64,000 nt of DNA, from NCBI RefSeq assembly GCF_015477765.1, contig NZ_JADLQQ010000001.1:620001-684000 (forward strand), written 5' to 3'. This DNA comes from Nocardia transvalensis. Lineage in GTDB: Bacteria; Actinomycetota; Actinomycetes; Mycobacteriales; Mycobacteriaceae. This document shows positions 34,030-43,186 of this stretch, in pieces (the first letter of the stretch is position 1; each line of letters opens with the position of its first letter). The position numbers and the translations under genes are program-made. The notes beneath the pieces were generated by a model. The model saw nothing but the letters and a program-made list of their open reading frames with translations, was not told where the DNA came from and ran no database searches.

Positions 34030-35286
34030 GTGGAAGGGTGCCGGACAAATAAGTCCGGGCGGGCTGTCGCCGCCTTCAGAAGATGGACCGTCATTTTCCT
34101 CGTCGGAGGGCTGCTCGGGGTACTCACTGGCTGTGGCGTCTCAACCACAGGACACCCCACACCGGGAATGACTCCTGCAGATCTTTCGAGGCTGAATACC
34201 GGACCGTATACCGGGGCTCCAACTGATTACAAGCCCGAGATCCGGACAAAGGACGATGTGTTCGCCATAGAATCGAGACGGCTGCTCGCTTACCTAGTCG
34301 CGCCGGACGAAATAGATCCGGATATCAACGTGCTGGCCAATACTCGAATCCTGAACACTTCGTACGGCACCTTCAACGACGTACTCGGCGTGATGCCCTC
34401 GTCTTTTCAGCCGGTTGCCGAGAGAAACAACATGCTGGGTGGGGTCTTCACCTCCAGAACAAACGGTAGCATCCGCGCGAAAAAATCCTTGAATATAACT
34501 GTCATGCGATTCCCGTCCGACAGCTCCGCGCGAACTGCAGCCGCAGAGTTCGAGCAGGTGATAACAACCGGGAACCCCCTTGCCCTCTTGATCCCTCTGA
34601 CCACCAACGGCGATACCCATGCAATTTTGTTTTCCGACTCGAGCGGAACTCTATTTGCCCAACACGGCCCATATATGATCACTGCGCTGCTCGCTCTCCC
34701 GCAGCCGGATCGCACGGCGCTCACGCACGGTCTCAATAAGACTTTGGAGGCTCAGACCGCAAGATTGAATAATACGAAACCGACGCAAACGGATGACATG
34801 CTCGACCTGCCGCAGAACCCCGAGGGAATCATGCGCTTGGCGCTGCAACAACCGAACAAGGGAGGCGACGCCTGGCTGCAGAAGGAGGCCATAGGATTTT
34901 ATGCTGCGGCCGGAGCCCTGCATTTCGAGCGCGACATCACCGGTCTGCGTCGGATCTTTGCAGAGACCGGAGCCGATCTGGTTGCATGGAACGACGGAAC
35001 CGTATACCGAGTTCGGGATCTTGCATCCGCGTTCAAACTGCAGGCTGCCCTGACAAAGTTGGGGCGCGACGACGAGGAGATTCCCAACCCTCCGGGTATC
35101 ACGGACGCACGCTGCATCAAACTGGACGTTAAGGAGCCCATTCGCGACTACATTTACATTTGCGCCGTGGTCTATGGACGCTATGTTGCGGTTGTTGGCG
35201 CGAGAAGAGGTTTCTCCGAAGTCGCCGATCCTTCCTTTTTCGAGCGCGTCACCGCCCAGTACTCCATACTCGCCAAGAGCGGATAA
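34030..35286 (+). CDS. DUF7373-like lipoprotein (copy D, GHPxPGMTP type)
   Basis: 418 residues from GTG 34030 after AGAAGGGGGAG. Lipobox VLTGC, then GHPTPGMTPADLSRLNTGPY as in copy B. The C-terminus has RVRDLASAFKLQAAL, TDARCIKLD, YICAVVYGRYVAVV and ERVTAQYSIL, again matching copy B. Followed 8 nt later by copy E, reproducing the B-C order on the other side of the kinase. Probable product of duplication of the whole pair. Function unknown. Confidence 0.88.
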   Translation: MEGCRTNKSGRAVAAFRRWTVIFLVGGLLGVLTGCGVSTTGHPTPGMTPADLSRLNTGPYTGAPTDYKPEIRTKDDVFAIESRRLLAYLVAPDEIDPDINVLANTRILNTSYGTFNDVLGVMPSSFQPVAERNNMLGGVFTSRTNGSIRAKKSLNITVMRFPSDSSARTAAAEFEQVITTGNPLALLIPLTTNGDTHAILFSDSSGTLFAQHGPYMITALLALPQPDRTALTHGLNKTLEAQTARLNNTKPTQTDDMLDLPQNPEGIMRLALQQPNKGGDAWLQKEAIGFYAAAGALHFERDITGLRRIFAETGADLVAWNDGTVYRVRDLASAFKLQAALTKLGRDDEEIPNPPGITDARCIKLDVKEPIRDYIYICAVVYGRYVAVVGARRGFSEVADPSFFERVTAQYSILAKSG

Positions 35287-35294
35287 CCACTCCG

Positions 35295-36455
35295 ATGAAT
35301 CCACGCCTGATGATTGCCCTCTGCATTACGTCGGCCATGCTGACCGGCACAGTTGGATGCGGAAAACCGTCACTGGAATCGTCTCCCACTGTTGACGTCG
35401 CCAAGCTCGATTCCGGAAATTATCCGGTTGTTCCGCAGGACGTGGCGACTACCAGGGACGAGAAGGCAGGCGCGGTCCAGGAGTCGATCCGCATGGCCGA
35501 ACATATTCCGCTCGCACATGACATCGACAACCGTCTGGTCTATGGCCATCGGAAAAGTTCCGCCCTTACCCCGACTTTTCCACCGCGCCTGAATAGCCAG
35601 GCGAATTTCAACGACCTGGCCCCAGGGCTGGTGGCCGGCTGGAGAACCTACGGGGAAAGACACAAAGAGCTTCTCCTCGGCTTCCAGGTCGAGGTACGCG
35701 TAATGCGATTTACGACAGCAGAACAGGCCGCGCGAGCGACCGAAGTGGTTACTCACGATTCCGATGCGAAGTACCCACCGAAAGGAGCTGTCGATATCCC
35801 TGGGTATCCGGAATCGCGAGCTGTCGTCGATCCGTTCGCCAGCGTCCGGACAATCGTCGCGCGCAATAACTACATGGCTTACACCTACGTTAGCAATAAC
35901 CTAACTATACCTCCGGATCCGACTCCTCTGATTAATTACACAAAGAGCTACTTGGATCGACTATTCGATTCTCTCGAGAACTATAGGCCTACCGCGGCGG
36001 ACAAGCTGAGTGAAGTGCCTGCGGACGTAGACGGATTACTGGGCCGAACGCTTCCGACTGACGGGCCGTCTTCTAGCGGCGGAGTATATACGCTACACGC
36101 AGCCCTGCATCGGCATCTGAATTCCGAGCTATCGAAGAGAGCCTTCGAGGATGCTGGAGTCGATTTGGTGGCGGAGCGAGCCGCTACGGTCTATCGCACC
36201 GCAGATCCCGGAGCCGCCAAGCGGCTCCTCGCCACATTTGTTACCGAACGCGCCGATAAGTATCAGCCGATGGACGGGCCGCCCGGGCTCCCGTCCGCCA
36301 AATGCCTGAAGACGACCGATCAGGTCGCCATCGATGGCCGCTATATCTGCTACTTCCCATACGGCCGATTCGTAGCCGAACTGGCCGACGACCAGCCTCA
36401 AAACCTCTATCAGCAAACTGCGGCACAATATAAGCTCTTGGCGTCGGGAAGCTGA
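35295..36455 (+). CDS. DUF7373-like lipoprotein (copy E, DSGNY type)
   Basis: 386 residues from ATG 35295. Lipobox GTVGC, then SPTVDVAKLDSGNYPVVP as in copy C. The C-terminus has SAKCLKT, YICYFPYGRFVAEL and YQQTAAQYKLL. Frame upstream of 35295 lies inside copy D and is not coding in this frame. A strong bidirectional hairpin ends the unit 26 nt later. Last gene of the island before the ESX core. Confidence 0.88.
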   Translation: MNPRLMIALCITSAMLTGTVGCGKPSLESSPTVDVAKLDSGNYPVVPQDVATTRDEKAGAVQESIRMAEHIPLAHDIDNRLVYGHRKSSALTPTFPPRLNSQANFNDLAPGLVAGWRTYGERHKELLLGFQVEVRVMRFTTAEQAARATEVVTHDSDAKYPPKGAVDIPGYPESRAVVDPFASVRTIVARNNYMAYTYVSNNLTIPPDPTPLINYTKSYLDRLFDSLENYRPTAADKLSEVPADVDGLLGRTLPTDGPSSSGGVYTLHAALHRHLNSELSKRAFEDAGVDLVAERAATVYRTADPGAAKRLLATFVTERADKYQPMDGPPGLPSAKCLKTTDQVAIDGRYICYFPYGRFVAELADDQPQNLYQQTAAQYKLLASGS

Positions 36456-36481
36456 ATTCGTCACTCACCACTGACAATGAG

Positions 36482-36524
36482 CTGCGGCCGACCGGTATCC
36501 TGAACTGATACCAGTCGGCCGCAG
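36482..36524. terminator. bidirectional terminator between lipoprotein E and the WXG100 genes
   Basis: An 18-bp stem with one mismatch (CTGCGGCCGAC... / ...GTCGGCCGCAG) around a 7-nt loop, placed between two convergent genes. It isolates the lipoprotein island from the ESX core. Confidence 0.88.
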
Positions 36525-36545
36525 TCGTACAAGCCGAAGCAGAAC

Positions 36546-36830
36546 TCAGAAGCTCTGTCCCAGAGAGGCATCCAGTGCGATGGCATCGGCCACGGCCTGG
36601 TCCGACACGTCGATCAGCTTCTGCAGCATGGCGAGGGTGTCGGAAAACTCCTGCTTCCACGCGATGTGGGCGTTATTGAAGCCGTCTGCGGCCGCACCCG
36701 TCCAGATTGCCAACAGGTTCTTGGCCGACGATTCGACATCGTTGTTCGCGGCCGTGAGACCGCCCAACTCCGACCGAAGCTGCTGGAGACCTGGGGTGAT
36801 GACAGCCAGGTTGTATTCTTTTACTGACAT
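36546..36830 (-). CDS. WXG100 protein (EsxA/EsxB family)
   Basis: 94 residues, the family length. Helix, then the WXG turn at NLLAIWTGAAADGFNNA, then a second helix (WKQEFSDTLAMLQKLIDVSDQAVADA). Such proteins form heterodimers exported by ESX; the partner is very likely the 100-aa protein 43 nt upstream. ATG 36830 follows GGAGTAGAAA. By locus position the pair corresponds to esxT/esxU of mycobacterial ESX-4, but one-to-one assignment is not possible by eye, so no symbol is given. Confidence 0.92.
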   Translation of the reverse strand: MSVKEYNLAVITPGLQQLRSELGGLTAANNDVESSAKNLLAIWTGAAADGFNNAHIAWKQEFSDTLAMLQKLIDVSDQAVADAIALDASLGQSF

Positions 36831-36873
36831 TTTCTACTCCGTTCCAAGTCTAATGTTCGACTACCGCCGACAA

Positions 36874-37176
36874 TCACATCCGCAGCGCGCCGATGGAGCC
36901 GCTGGACTGGTCCTCGCTTGCATTGGTCTTCTTGATAACAGTGGTGAGAGTGTCGCTGATGTCATTCAGACGAGCATTCAGGCGGATACCCTCCTGCTTC
37001 CAGCTGTCGGCAACACCCACGAATGCGTTGTACGCATCACCCTTCCAGCCGGCCTTCATTTCCTCGGCCGTTGCGGTCACCTTGTTGATGTGCGCGCGCA
37101 TTCTCTCGATGGCATCCACCACCTGCTGGGCGCCCCGTGCAATCGCCTGATCATCTACATGCGTTGGCTGGCTCAT
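36874..37176 (-). CDS. WXG100 protein (EsxA/EsxB family)
   Basis: 100 residues. Helical hairpin with the WXG turn at EEMKAGWKGDAYNAFVGVA and a second helix ending in a flexible Ser/Gly tail. ATG 37176 follows GGGAAGGGG. Forms the probable heterodimer pair with the 94-aa protein downstream and would be the core cargo of the EccC encoded just upstream. No clear YxxxD/E in the tail. Confidence 0.92.
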   Translation of the reverse strand: MSQPTHVDDQAIARGAQQVVDAIERMRAHINKVTATAEEMKAGWKGDAYNAFVGVADSWKQEGIRLNARLNDISDTLTTVIKKTNASEDQSSGSIGALRM

Positions 37177-37509
37177 TGAAGTCCCCTTCCCTGGGTATAG
37201 CCTTGGATCGGTCCGGTCAGATGCTTAAGCACCTCGGTCCTCTTCATACTGATTCGACGCACTGATGACGTCGTTGGTTCCCTCGACTTCCGAAGTCTCG
37301 AGATCCCCTCCGGAAGCGCAGCGTCGATCGTCACCTGATCGCGTGCGGCCTGGACAGGATCGCACCCCCCTTCGTGGTTCCGACGCACCGTGGTTCGTGG
37401 CCGTGGTCGTGAGTATATGCATGTCGAATGGGGGGCCACCAGCGATTGGGACCGGCCCCGGCACTCGGGGTGCGGGACTTTTGGTCGGGGCTGGCGGCCC
37501 GGTCGACAG
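37177..37509. other. 333-bp intergenic region between eccC and the WXG100 genes
   Basis: No frame here has convincing coding character or a ribosome site. It presumably holds the promoter of the WXG100 pair. I see no clear terminator after eccC and no clear -10/-35 pair. Confidence 0.5.
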
Positions 37510-40500
37510 TCATGGCATCGAGCTCCATGCCGCTTGGAAAAGGTTGTTACCGGCTCGCGTGATGAGAGTGCCGCGGCCGGGCGGCATCTCACTCGGCCGG
37601 ACATTTCCGAGCAGCTGGCCTTCGTCGCGATTGCCGCTCATGATCAGGCCCGTGGTGCCCACGTCGCGCATGCGCGACAGGACCGGGTCGTACATCGCCC
37701 GCGAGGCGCCGCCCGAACGGCGTGCCACGAGCAGGTGGAAGCCGATGTCCTTGGCGTGGGCCAGATATTCCACCAGCACGCTGATCGGATTCGCCGTGGA
37801 GGTCACGACCAGGTCGTAATCGTCGACGAGCACATAGATATCGGGGCCCGACCACCACGATCGGTCGCGAAGCTCCTGCTGGGTGACGTTCGGGCCGGGC
37901 ATGCGGCTCTTGAGGATGGTGGCCAGCTCGGACATCATCGTCTGCAGCACCTCGTCCGAGGGTGCATATCCGGCGAGATGTTCGGTCTCCACCAATCCGA
38001 GCATCGTCCGACGGTAGTCGGCGATGATGAGCTTCGCCTGGCTCGGCGAATTGGATTGCACGATGCCCTGGCAGATGACCCGCAGCAGGTTCGTCTTACC
38101 GCATTCGCTGTCACCGAGCACCAGGAAGTGCGACAGCTCGTCCATATTGAGGAAGACGGGCGCCAATTCGGATTCGTTGAGCCCGATCGGGATCTGAGTG
38201 CACTTGCGCGTCGGATCCATTCCGGCAGGCCAGCCGTTGAGCATCTGGAGCAGCTGCTCCCTGGTGAACAGATCCGGCAGCATTCGCACCGCTGGGGCCG
38301 GGCGCCCCGGCGTCCGTGCCGCTATCTGGGTGACGGCATTCGCCACAGCCATGCTGAGGTCGGTCGGATCGGAACTTCCGTCTACTCGCGGGAGAGCCGT
38401 GAGCATGTGCAGATGCTCCGGCGTGATGCCGCGGCCGGGGCGGCCCTGCGGGACGAGGGCGGCGACCTTGCGGCCGAAGTCGGAGTCCATCGGGTCGCCC
38501 AGGCGCAGTTCGATTCGGGTGCCGATCTGGTCCTTCAGTGCCGGGCGGGCCTCCATCCAGCGGTTCAGCGAGATGACGACGTGCACGCCGTAGGACAGAC
38601 CCTGCGTCGCCAGATTCATGATCGGCTGCTCTAGGGCGTCGAAGTCCTGGCGGATCGACCCGAAGCCATCGATCACCAGGAACACATCGCCGAACGGATC
38701 CTGATGGGCGCCCGCTGCTGCCGGGCTGCTGTTCGGATCCATCCCTCGCAGACGGCGGAAGTCGGCCATCGACTCGATGCCCAGCTGGCGGAAGCGCAAT
38801 TCGCGCTGCCGGACGATGGTTTGCATCTCGGCGACCGTGCGGCGGACCTTGTCCGGATCCAACCGAGCCGCGACCGAGCCGACGTGCGGCAGTCCCTCGA
38901 GGCTGGCCAACGTGCCACCACCGAAGTCCAGGCAGTAGAACTGCACCTGCTCGGCGGTGTGGGTCAGCGACATCGCCATGATCAGTGTGCGCAGCGCGGT
39001 CGACTTACCCGACTGGGGACCACCGACGACCGCGACATTGCCTCGGGCACCTGCGAGGTCGACCGTCATGACGTCGCGGATCTGGTCGAAGGGGCGGTCG
39101 ACGATGCCGATCGGGGCGGACAGGGTGGCCGCACGGTTGTAGTCGCCGGTGAGGATCGAGCGCGGGCTGAGCTGATCGAGGGTAGGGGGCTCGTTCAGCG
39201 GGGGGAGCCAGATCTCGTGCGCCGGGCGGCCGTGGCCACGAATGCGGGAGACCAGCATCTCCAGGTTGGAGATCTTCTCGCCCTCTTCCTTCGCTTCCTC
39301 GACCACGACCTGCTGGGGCATGGGGACGCGGTCGCTGGCACGGAACGGGACCTGGTCGGCGGTGAACTGACGTGCCTTGATGTCGATTTCGCCGCCCGCG
39401 ATACCGGCCTGGGTGATCTCGCGTTGCGCACCGCCGCCGACGTACGGGCCGGAGACATAGGACGCCTGGAAGCGGACGATCTCGCCCGCGTCGGTCTTCA
39501 GGTAACCGCCACCCGGGGTGTTGGGCAGGTTGTAGGCGTCGGGCACGCCGAGGACCTGCCGGGATTCGTTGGCGGAGAAGGTCTTCAGGCCGATCCGATA
39601 GGACAGGTGCGCCTCCAGGCCCTTCAGCCTGCCCTCCTCCAGACGCTGCGAGGCCAGCAGCAGGTGCACGTGCAGCGAGCGGCCGAGGCGGCCGATCATC
39701 ACGAACAGGTCCGCGAAATCGGGGTGCTGGGCGAGCAGTTCGGAGAACTCGTCGAGCACCACGAACAGCGCCGGGAGCGGGTCCAGCTCGGCGCCGGACG
39801 CGCGGGCCTCCTCGTATTCGGCGACGTTCTTGAAATTGCCGTTCGTGCGCAGCATTTCCTGGCGGCGGTTCATCTCACCCTTCAGGGCGTCCGCCATACG
39901 ATCGACGAGATCGGCCTCTTCCTCGAGGTTGGTGATGATCGCCGCGACGTGCGGAACGCCTTCCAGGCCGAGGAAGGTGGCACCGCCCTTGAAGTCGACC
40001 AGCACGAAGTTCAGCTGATCGGGCGAGTGCGTGGCCAGCATCGACAGCACCAGGGTGCGCAGGAATTCCGACTTACCCGAACCGGTGGCGCCGATGCACA
40101 GGCCGTGCGGGCCCATACCGTTCTCGGCGGCCTCCTTGATATCCAGGTACACCGGCAGGCCATCGGTTCCGACACCGAACGGCACCCGGAGCCGATCGCG
40201 GTTGTAGCGCGGTTTCCAGGCGGTGGCCGGGTTGAAGGTTCCGATATCACCCAGGCCCATCAGCTGGGACCAGGACGAAATCACTTCGGTCTCTTCGGCG
40301 ACGACCTCACCGCCGCGCTGGACCGGCGCAACCCGGTACGGCGCCAACCGCCGCGCCGCCTGCTCGGCCTGCCGCGCACTGATGCGGTCGATCATCGCGA
40401 AGCGCTCCATATTGCCCGTGGCACCGCGGCCCACGCATTCGCCGTTCTCGACGACCATTTGGATGCCGCGCGAAACCGCCAGGCGGGGGGCGTAATTGCA

Positions 40501-41544
40501 CAGGTCGATGATGGTGACGCCCTCGTAGCCGGATTCGCGGAGGTGATCCTCCTCGGCCTCGAGCAGGCCGCCGTCGACGACGATGACGATGTGCACCAGG
40601 TTCTGGTTGGCGGGCTGGTTACGCGAGTAGCGGACGCGGTTGTGCAGCAGCGGGTTCAGGCCCGCGGCCATCGCACGGATCGAGCCGTAGACCATGCGCT
40701 GGGCGCCGACGCCGTCCTGCGCCTCCGGATGCTGGGTGTGCGGCAGCCATTTGACCCATTCCCATTCGCGGGAGGTGTCGGCGCCGCAGACCACCGCGAC
40801 CAACACCTGGTCGGGCGCCTGGAACATGCATAGCTGCAACAGCAACGCGCGGGTCATATCGCGGGCCTGGGCGCGGTCGCCGTTGAGTTGGATCGTCGCG
40901 AAACCCTTCACCGCGACCGCGGTCGGCAGGTCCGGGACCGTGGAGTGGGTGCGCACGAACCGGCGCAGCGAGACCGCGGCGATCGGCTCGAGCTCCTCGA
41001 CCGGACCGGTTTCCGGTGCGACCAGGCGGGTTGCGAGTCGCTGACCGCCCAGGCCGATGCGGGCATGGCAGAAGTCCTTGTCGCCGGGGCGGCGTTCCCA
41101 CATGCGGCTGGTGCCGGCGAGCATCCAGATCAGTCCCGGCTCCGGGTGACTCCACTCGACGGCGGCGCGCTGCTGTTTGGCGGTCTCGTCGACGTCCTTG
41201 CGGACCTGGTCGAGATAGCGCAGATAGTCCTTGCGATCCTCGTTGGCCTCGGCCGCCTTCTGGCCCTTCCCGCTGCCCTGGCCGGCGAACATGCCGATCA
41301 TCGAGAAGACCATCATCATCGGGAACATCATGTTCATCGGGTTGGAGGCAATACCTCCACCGCGAGTGAACAACAGGGCCATCATCCCGACCATGCCGAC
41401 GATCATCACGACGGGCATGAGTTTGCTGATGAGGCTGGCCGGTATCGCGCGCGGAATCTCCGGCGGCGGCTGCAGCGTCACCTCGCCGCCCGGAGACCGT
41501 GGAACCTCCCGGCGCTGACGACGCTGGAACCGGACTGTGCTCAT
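37510..41544 (-). CDS. eccC: ESX FtsK/SpoIIIE-type ATPase EccC, single polypeptide
   Basis: 1344 residues, the fused EccCa+EccCb form. Two membrane segments (about 42-61 and 68-88, met-rich) anchor it. Three ATPase domains follow: Walker A 485-492 (GATGSGKS) with Walker B FVVLDE near 594-599, 841-848 (GGPQSGKS) with FLVIDG near 955-960, and 1144-1151 (GDSECGKT) with IYVLVDD. EccC recognises substrate C-termini and drives export. ATG 41544 follows GGGGGAA; the frame above it lies in the divergent promoter region. Divergent from eccD, with the WXG100 pair downstream. Confidence 0.98.
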   Translation of the reverse strand: MSTVRFQRRQRREVPRSPGGEVTLQPPPEIPRAIPASLISKLMPVVMIVGMVGMMALLFTRGGGIASNPMNMMFPMMMVFSMIGMFAGQGSGKGQKAAEANEDRKDYLRYLDQVRKDVDETAKQQRAAVEWSHPEPGLIWMLAGTSRMWERRPGDKDFCHARIGLGGQRLATRLVAPETGPVEELEPIAAVSLRRFVRTHSTVPDLPTAVAVKGFATIQLNGDRAQARDMTRALLLQLCMFQAPDQVLVAVVCGADTSREWEWVKWLPHTQHPEAQDGVGAQRMVYGSIRAMAAGLNPLLHNRVRYSRNQPANQNLVHIVIVVDGGLLEAEEDHLRESGYEGVTIIDLCNYAPRLAVSRGIQMVVENGECVGRGATGNMERFAMIDRISARQAEQAARRLAPYRVAPVQRGGEVVAEETEVISSWSQLMGLGDIGTFNPATAWKPRYNRDRLRVPFGVGTDGLPVYLDIKEAAENGMGPHGLCIGATGSGKSEFLRTLVLSMLATHSPDQLNFVLVDFKGGATFLGLEGVPHVAAIITNLEEEADLVDRMADALKGEMNRRQEMLRTNGNFKNVAEYEEARASGAELDPLPALFVVLDEFSELLAQHPDFADLFVMIGRLGRSLHVHLLLASQRLEEGRLKGLEAHLSYRIGLKTFSANESRQVLGVPDAYNLPNTPGGGYLKTDAGEIVRFQASYVSGPYVGGGAQREITQAGIAGGEIDIKARQFTADQVPFRASDRVPMPQQVVVEEAKEEGEKISNLEMLVSRIRGHGRPAHEIWLPPLNEPPTLDQLSPRSILTGDYNRAATLSAPIGIVDRPFDQIRDVMTVDLAGARGNVAVVGGPQSGKSTALRTLIMAMSLTHTAEQVQFYCLDFGGGTLASLEGLPHVGSVAARLDPDKVRRTVAEMQTIVRQRELRFRQLGIESMADFRRLRGMDPNSSPAAAGAHQDPFGDVFLVIDGFGSIRQDFDALEQPIMNLATQGLSYGVHVVISLNRWMEARPALKDQIGTRIELRLGDPMDSDFGRKVAALVPQGRPGRGITPEHLHMLTALPRVDGSSDPTDLSMAVANAVTQIAARTPGRPAPAVRMLPDLFTREQLLQMLNGWPAGMDPTRKCTQIPIGLNESELAPVFLNMDELSHFLVLGDSECGKTNLLRVICQGIVQSNSPSQAKLIIADYRRTMLGLVETEHLAGYAPSDEVLQTMMSELATILKSRMPGPNVTQQELRDRSWWSGPDIYVLVDDYDLVVTSTANPISVLVEYLAHAKDIGFHLLVARRSGGASRAMYDPVLSRMRDVGTTGLIMSGNRDEGQLLGNVRPSEMPPGRGTLITRAGNNLFQAAWSSMP

Positions 41545-41583
41545 CGACGGAAGTTCCCCCTTCGGCGACTGTACTGCGGCCTC

Positions 41584-41611
41584 AGTGTAGAGGGCCGCGC
41601 CGACATGTCGT
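41584..41611 (-). promoter_or_regulatory. candidate eccC promoter
   Basis: Minus-strand ACGACA (41606-41611) and TACACT (41584-41589), 16-bp spacer, about 40 nt upstream of eccC. The flanking GTACAGTTC (41610-41618) recurs in the eccB/eccE intergenic region. Confidence 0.35.
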
Positions 41612-41702
41612 ACAGTTCGGGCAGCATTCTGCACGGACGGCCGCGGGACCGCAAACCGGTGCGCTTGCGGAAACACGAGGTAGAGACGAGGTTGGGGGAA
41701 GC

Positions 41703-43169
41703 GTGACGCACGCGCGACTTGATCACATCGAAGAGGATGCGAGCCGCGGCATCGTCCGCGCACCGGACCTGGCACGGGTCACGATTCTGGCCAAACACAC
41801 CCAGGTCGATATGGCGATTCCGGTCGACGTACCGGTTGCGCTGGTGATTCCCAGCGTGGTCGACATGGTTGCCCAACACAGCCGCACCAATGATTTCGAC
41901 AACACGGGCGAACAGTTCGAACCGGCCGAATGGGTGTTGGCGCGCATCGGTCAACCGCCCTTTTCGAATTCTTTGAGTTTGGGCGAGCAAGGCGTGCGCG
42001 ACGGCGAGTTGCTCATGCTCGAAAGCGCCGATCACGTGGCGCCGACCCCGCTGTTCGACGACATCATGTACAACGTCGCGATTGCCGACGCCGACCATTT
42101 CCGCGCATGGTCGCCGAAGGTCGCGCGAATCACCGGTTCACTCATCGCGATTGCGACAATGTTGGTCGGCTGCCTCGGTCTGCTGGCCGCGCCCGACGCA
42201 CTGCCGGGCTGGATTCCGGGCGCGGTGGCGGCCTTCATCACACTTCTGCTGGTCGTCGCCGGCACCGTGCTGAGCCGCATGTACGGCGACCGCACCACGG
42301 CGCTGGTCCTCGGCGGCTGCGCGCTGCCCACGGCGTTCACCGCGGGCATGTTGTTCGTGCCCGATCACTATGGCTGGGCGAATCTGCTGCTGGGTTCGGT
42401 GCTCGTGGGTGCCACCGCGGTGCTCGCGTGGCGGGTCAGCGGCGTGGGTCTGGCGTTGTTCATCGGCGTGACAACCCTTGCGGTGTTCGCGATTCCGGCG
42501 GCGCTGGTGGGACTGCTGACCGCACAGCCGGTCAAGGCGATCGGGGCCGTCGCGGCCGCGCTGGCGCTGGGCGGGCTGGCGCTGGCGCCGCGGGTGTCGA
42601 TCCTGCTGTCGAAGCTGCCCTTGCCTCCGGTGCCGTCGCCGGGCACGCCGATCGATCCGACCGAGGACGATCCGGACGATCATCGCGCGCTGCCCTCGCT
42701 GGAGGCGTTGCGCGCGAAATCCGAACGCGCCCGGATGTATCTGGCGGGTCTGGTCGCCGCCACCACGCTGGTGACCGTCGTCGGCGCGCTGGCCGCCGTC
42801 GATGCGAAGGCGACCACGCCGTACTGGCCGGGCGTGGCGCTGGCGCTGGTGTGCGCGGTGGTCCTGATGTTCCGCAGCCGCACCTACGCGGGCGCCGAGC
42901 AGGCTGTCGTGCTGATCGCCGGCGGTGCCGCCATCCTGCTGACCATGATGATCGGCGCCGCCTTCACCCAGGAGCAGCCGCTGGCGGTCTTCGGCGCCGC
43001 CATGGTCATGCTGATCGGCGCACTGATCCTCGGCATCATCGTCCCCAACCAGCAGGCCACCCCACCCATGCGCCGGGCGGTGGAACTGCTCGAATACGCC
43101 TTCGTCGCCGCGGTGGTGCCGCTGGTGTTCTGGGTGGCGGAGCTGTACGCGCTGATTCGGTCGCTCTGA
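41703..43169 (+). CDS. eccD: ESX membrane channel protein EccD
   Basis: 488 residues. An N-terminal ubiquitin-like cytosolic domain (about 20-115: ARVTILAKHTQVDMAIPVDV ... GELLMLES) precedes eleven or so transmembrane helices, the EccD plan. GTG 41703 follows GGGGGAAGC. In solved ESX complexes two EccD copies enclose a membrane vestibule around EccC. Divergent from eccC across a 158-bp region; mycP follows after 17 nt, so eccD-mycP form one unit, as in ESX-4. Confidence 0.97.
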   Translation: MTHARLDHIEEDASRGIVRAPDLARVTILAKHTQVDMAIPVDVPVALVIPSVVDMVAQHSRTNDFDNTGEQFEPAEWVLARIGQPPFSNSLSLGEQGVRDGELLMLESADHVAPTPLFDDIMYNVAIADADHFRAWSPKVARITGSLIAIATMLVGCLGLLAAPDALPGWIPGAVAAFITLLLVVAGTVLSRMYGDRTTALVLGGCALPTAFTAGMLFVPDHYGWANLLLGSVLVGATAVLAWRVSGVGLALFIGVTTLAVFAIPAALVGLLTAQPVKAIGAVAAALALGGLALAPRVSILLSKLPLPPVPSPGTPIDPTEDDPDDHRALPSLEALRAKSERARMYLAGLVAATTLVTVVGALAAVDAKATTPYWPGVALALVCAVVLMFRSRTYAGAEQAVVLIAGGAAILLTMMIGAAFTQEQPLAVFGAAMVMLIGALILGIIVPNQQATPPMRRAVELLEYAFVAAVVPLVFWVAELYALIRSL

Positions 43170-43186
43170 GCGGGTTGGGGGCAGAG

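Noticed and set aside
26570..36520. Integrated mobile element
   Set aside because: Lower GC suggests acquired DNA, but no integrase, transposase, tRNA or direct-repeat boundary was found.
37177..37509. Small genes between eccC and the WXG100 pair
   Set aside because: Several short frames exist on both strands, but none has a ribosome site or plausible protein character.
38704..40833. 709-aa plus-strand ORF
   Set aside because: Antisense shadow of eccC; the eccC frame carries all three Walker motifs and family sequence.
41930..43186. N-terminal part of a 908-aa ORF ending in mycP
   Set aside because: It runs through eccD in another frame; MycP begins at 43187 (or 43241) with a signal peptide.
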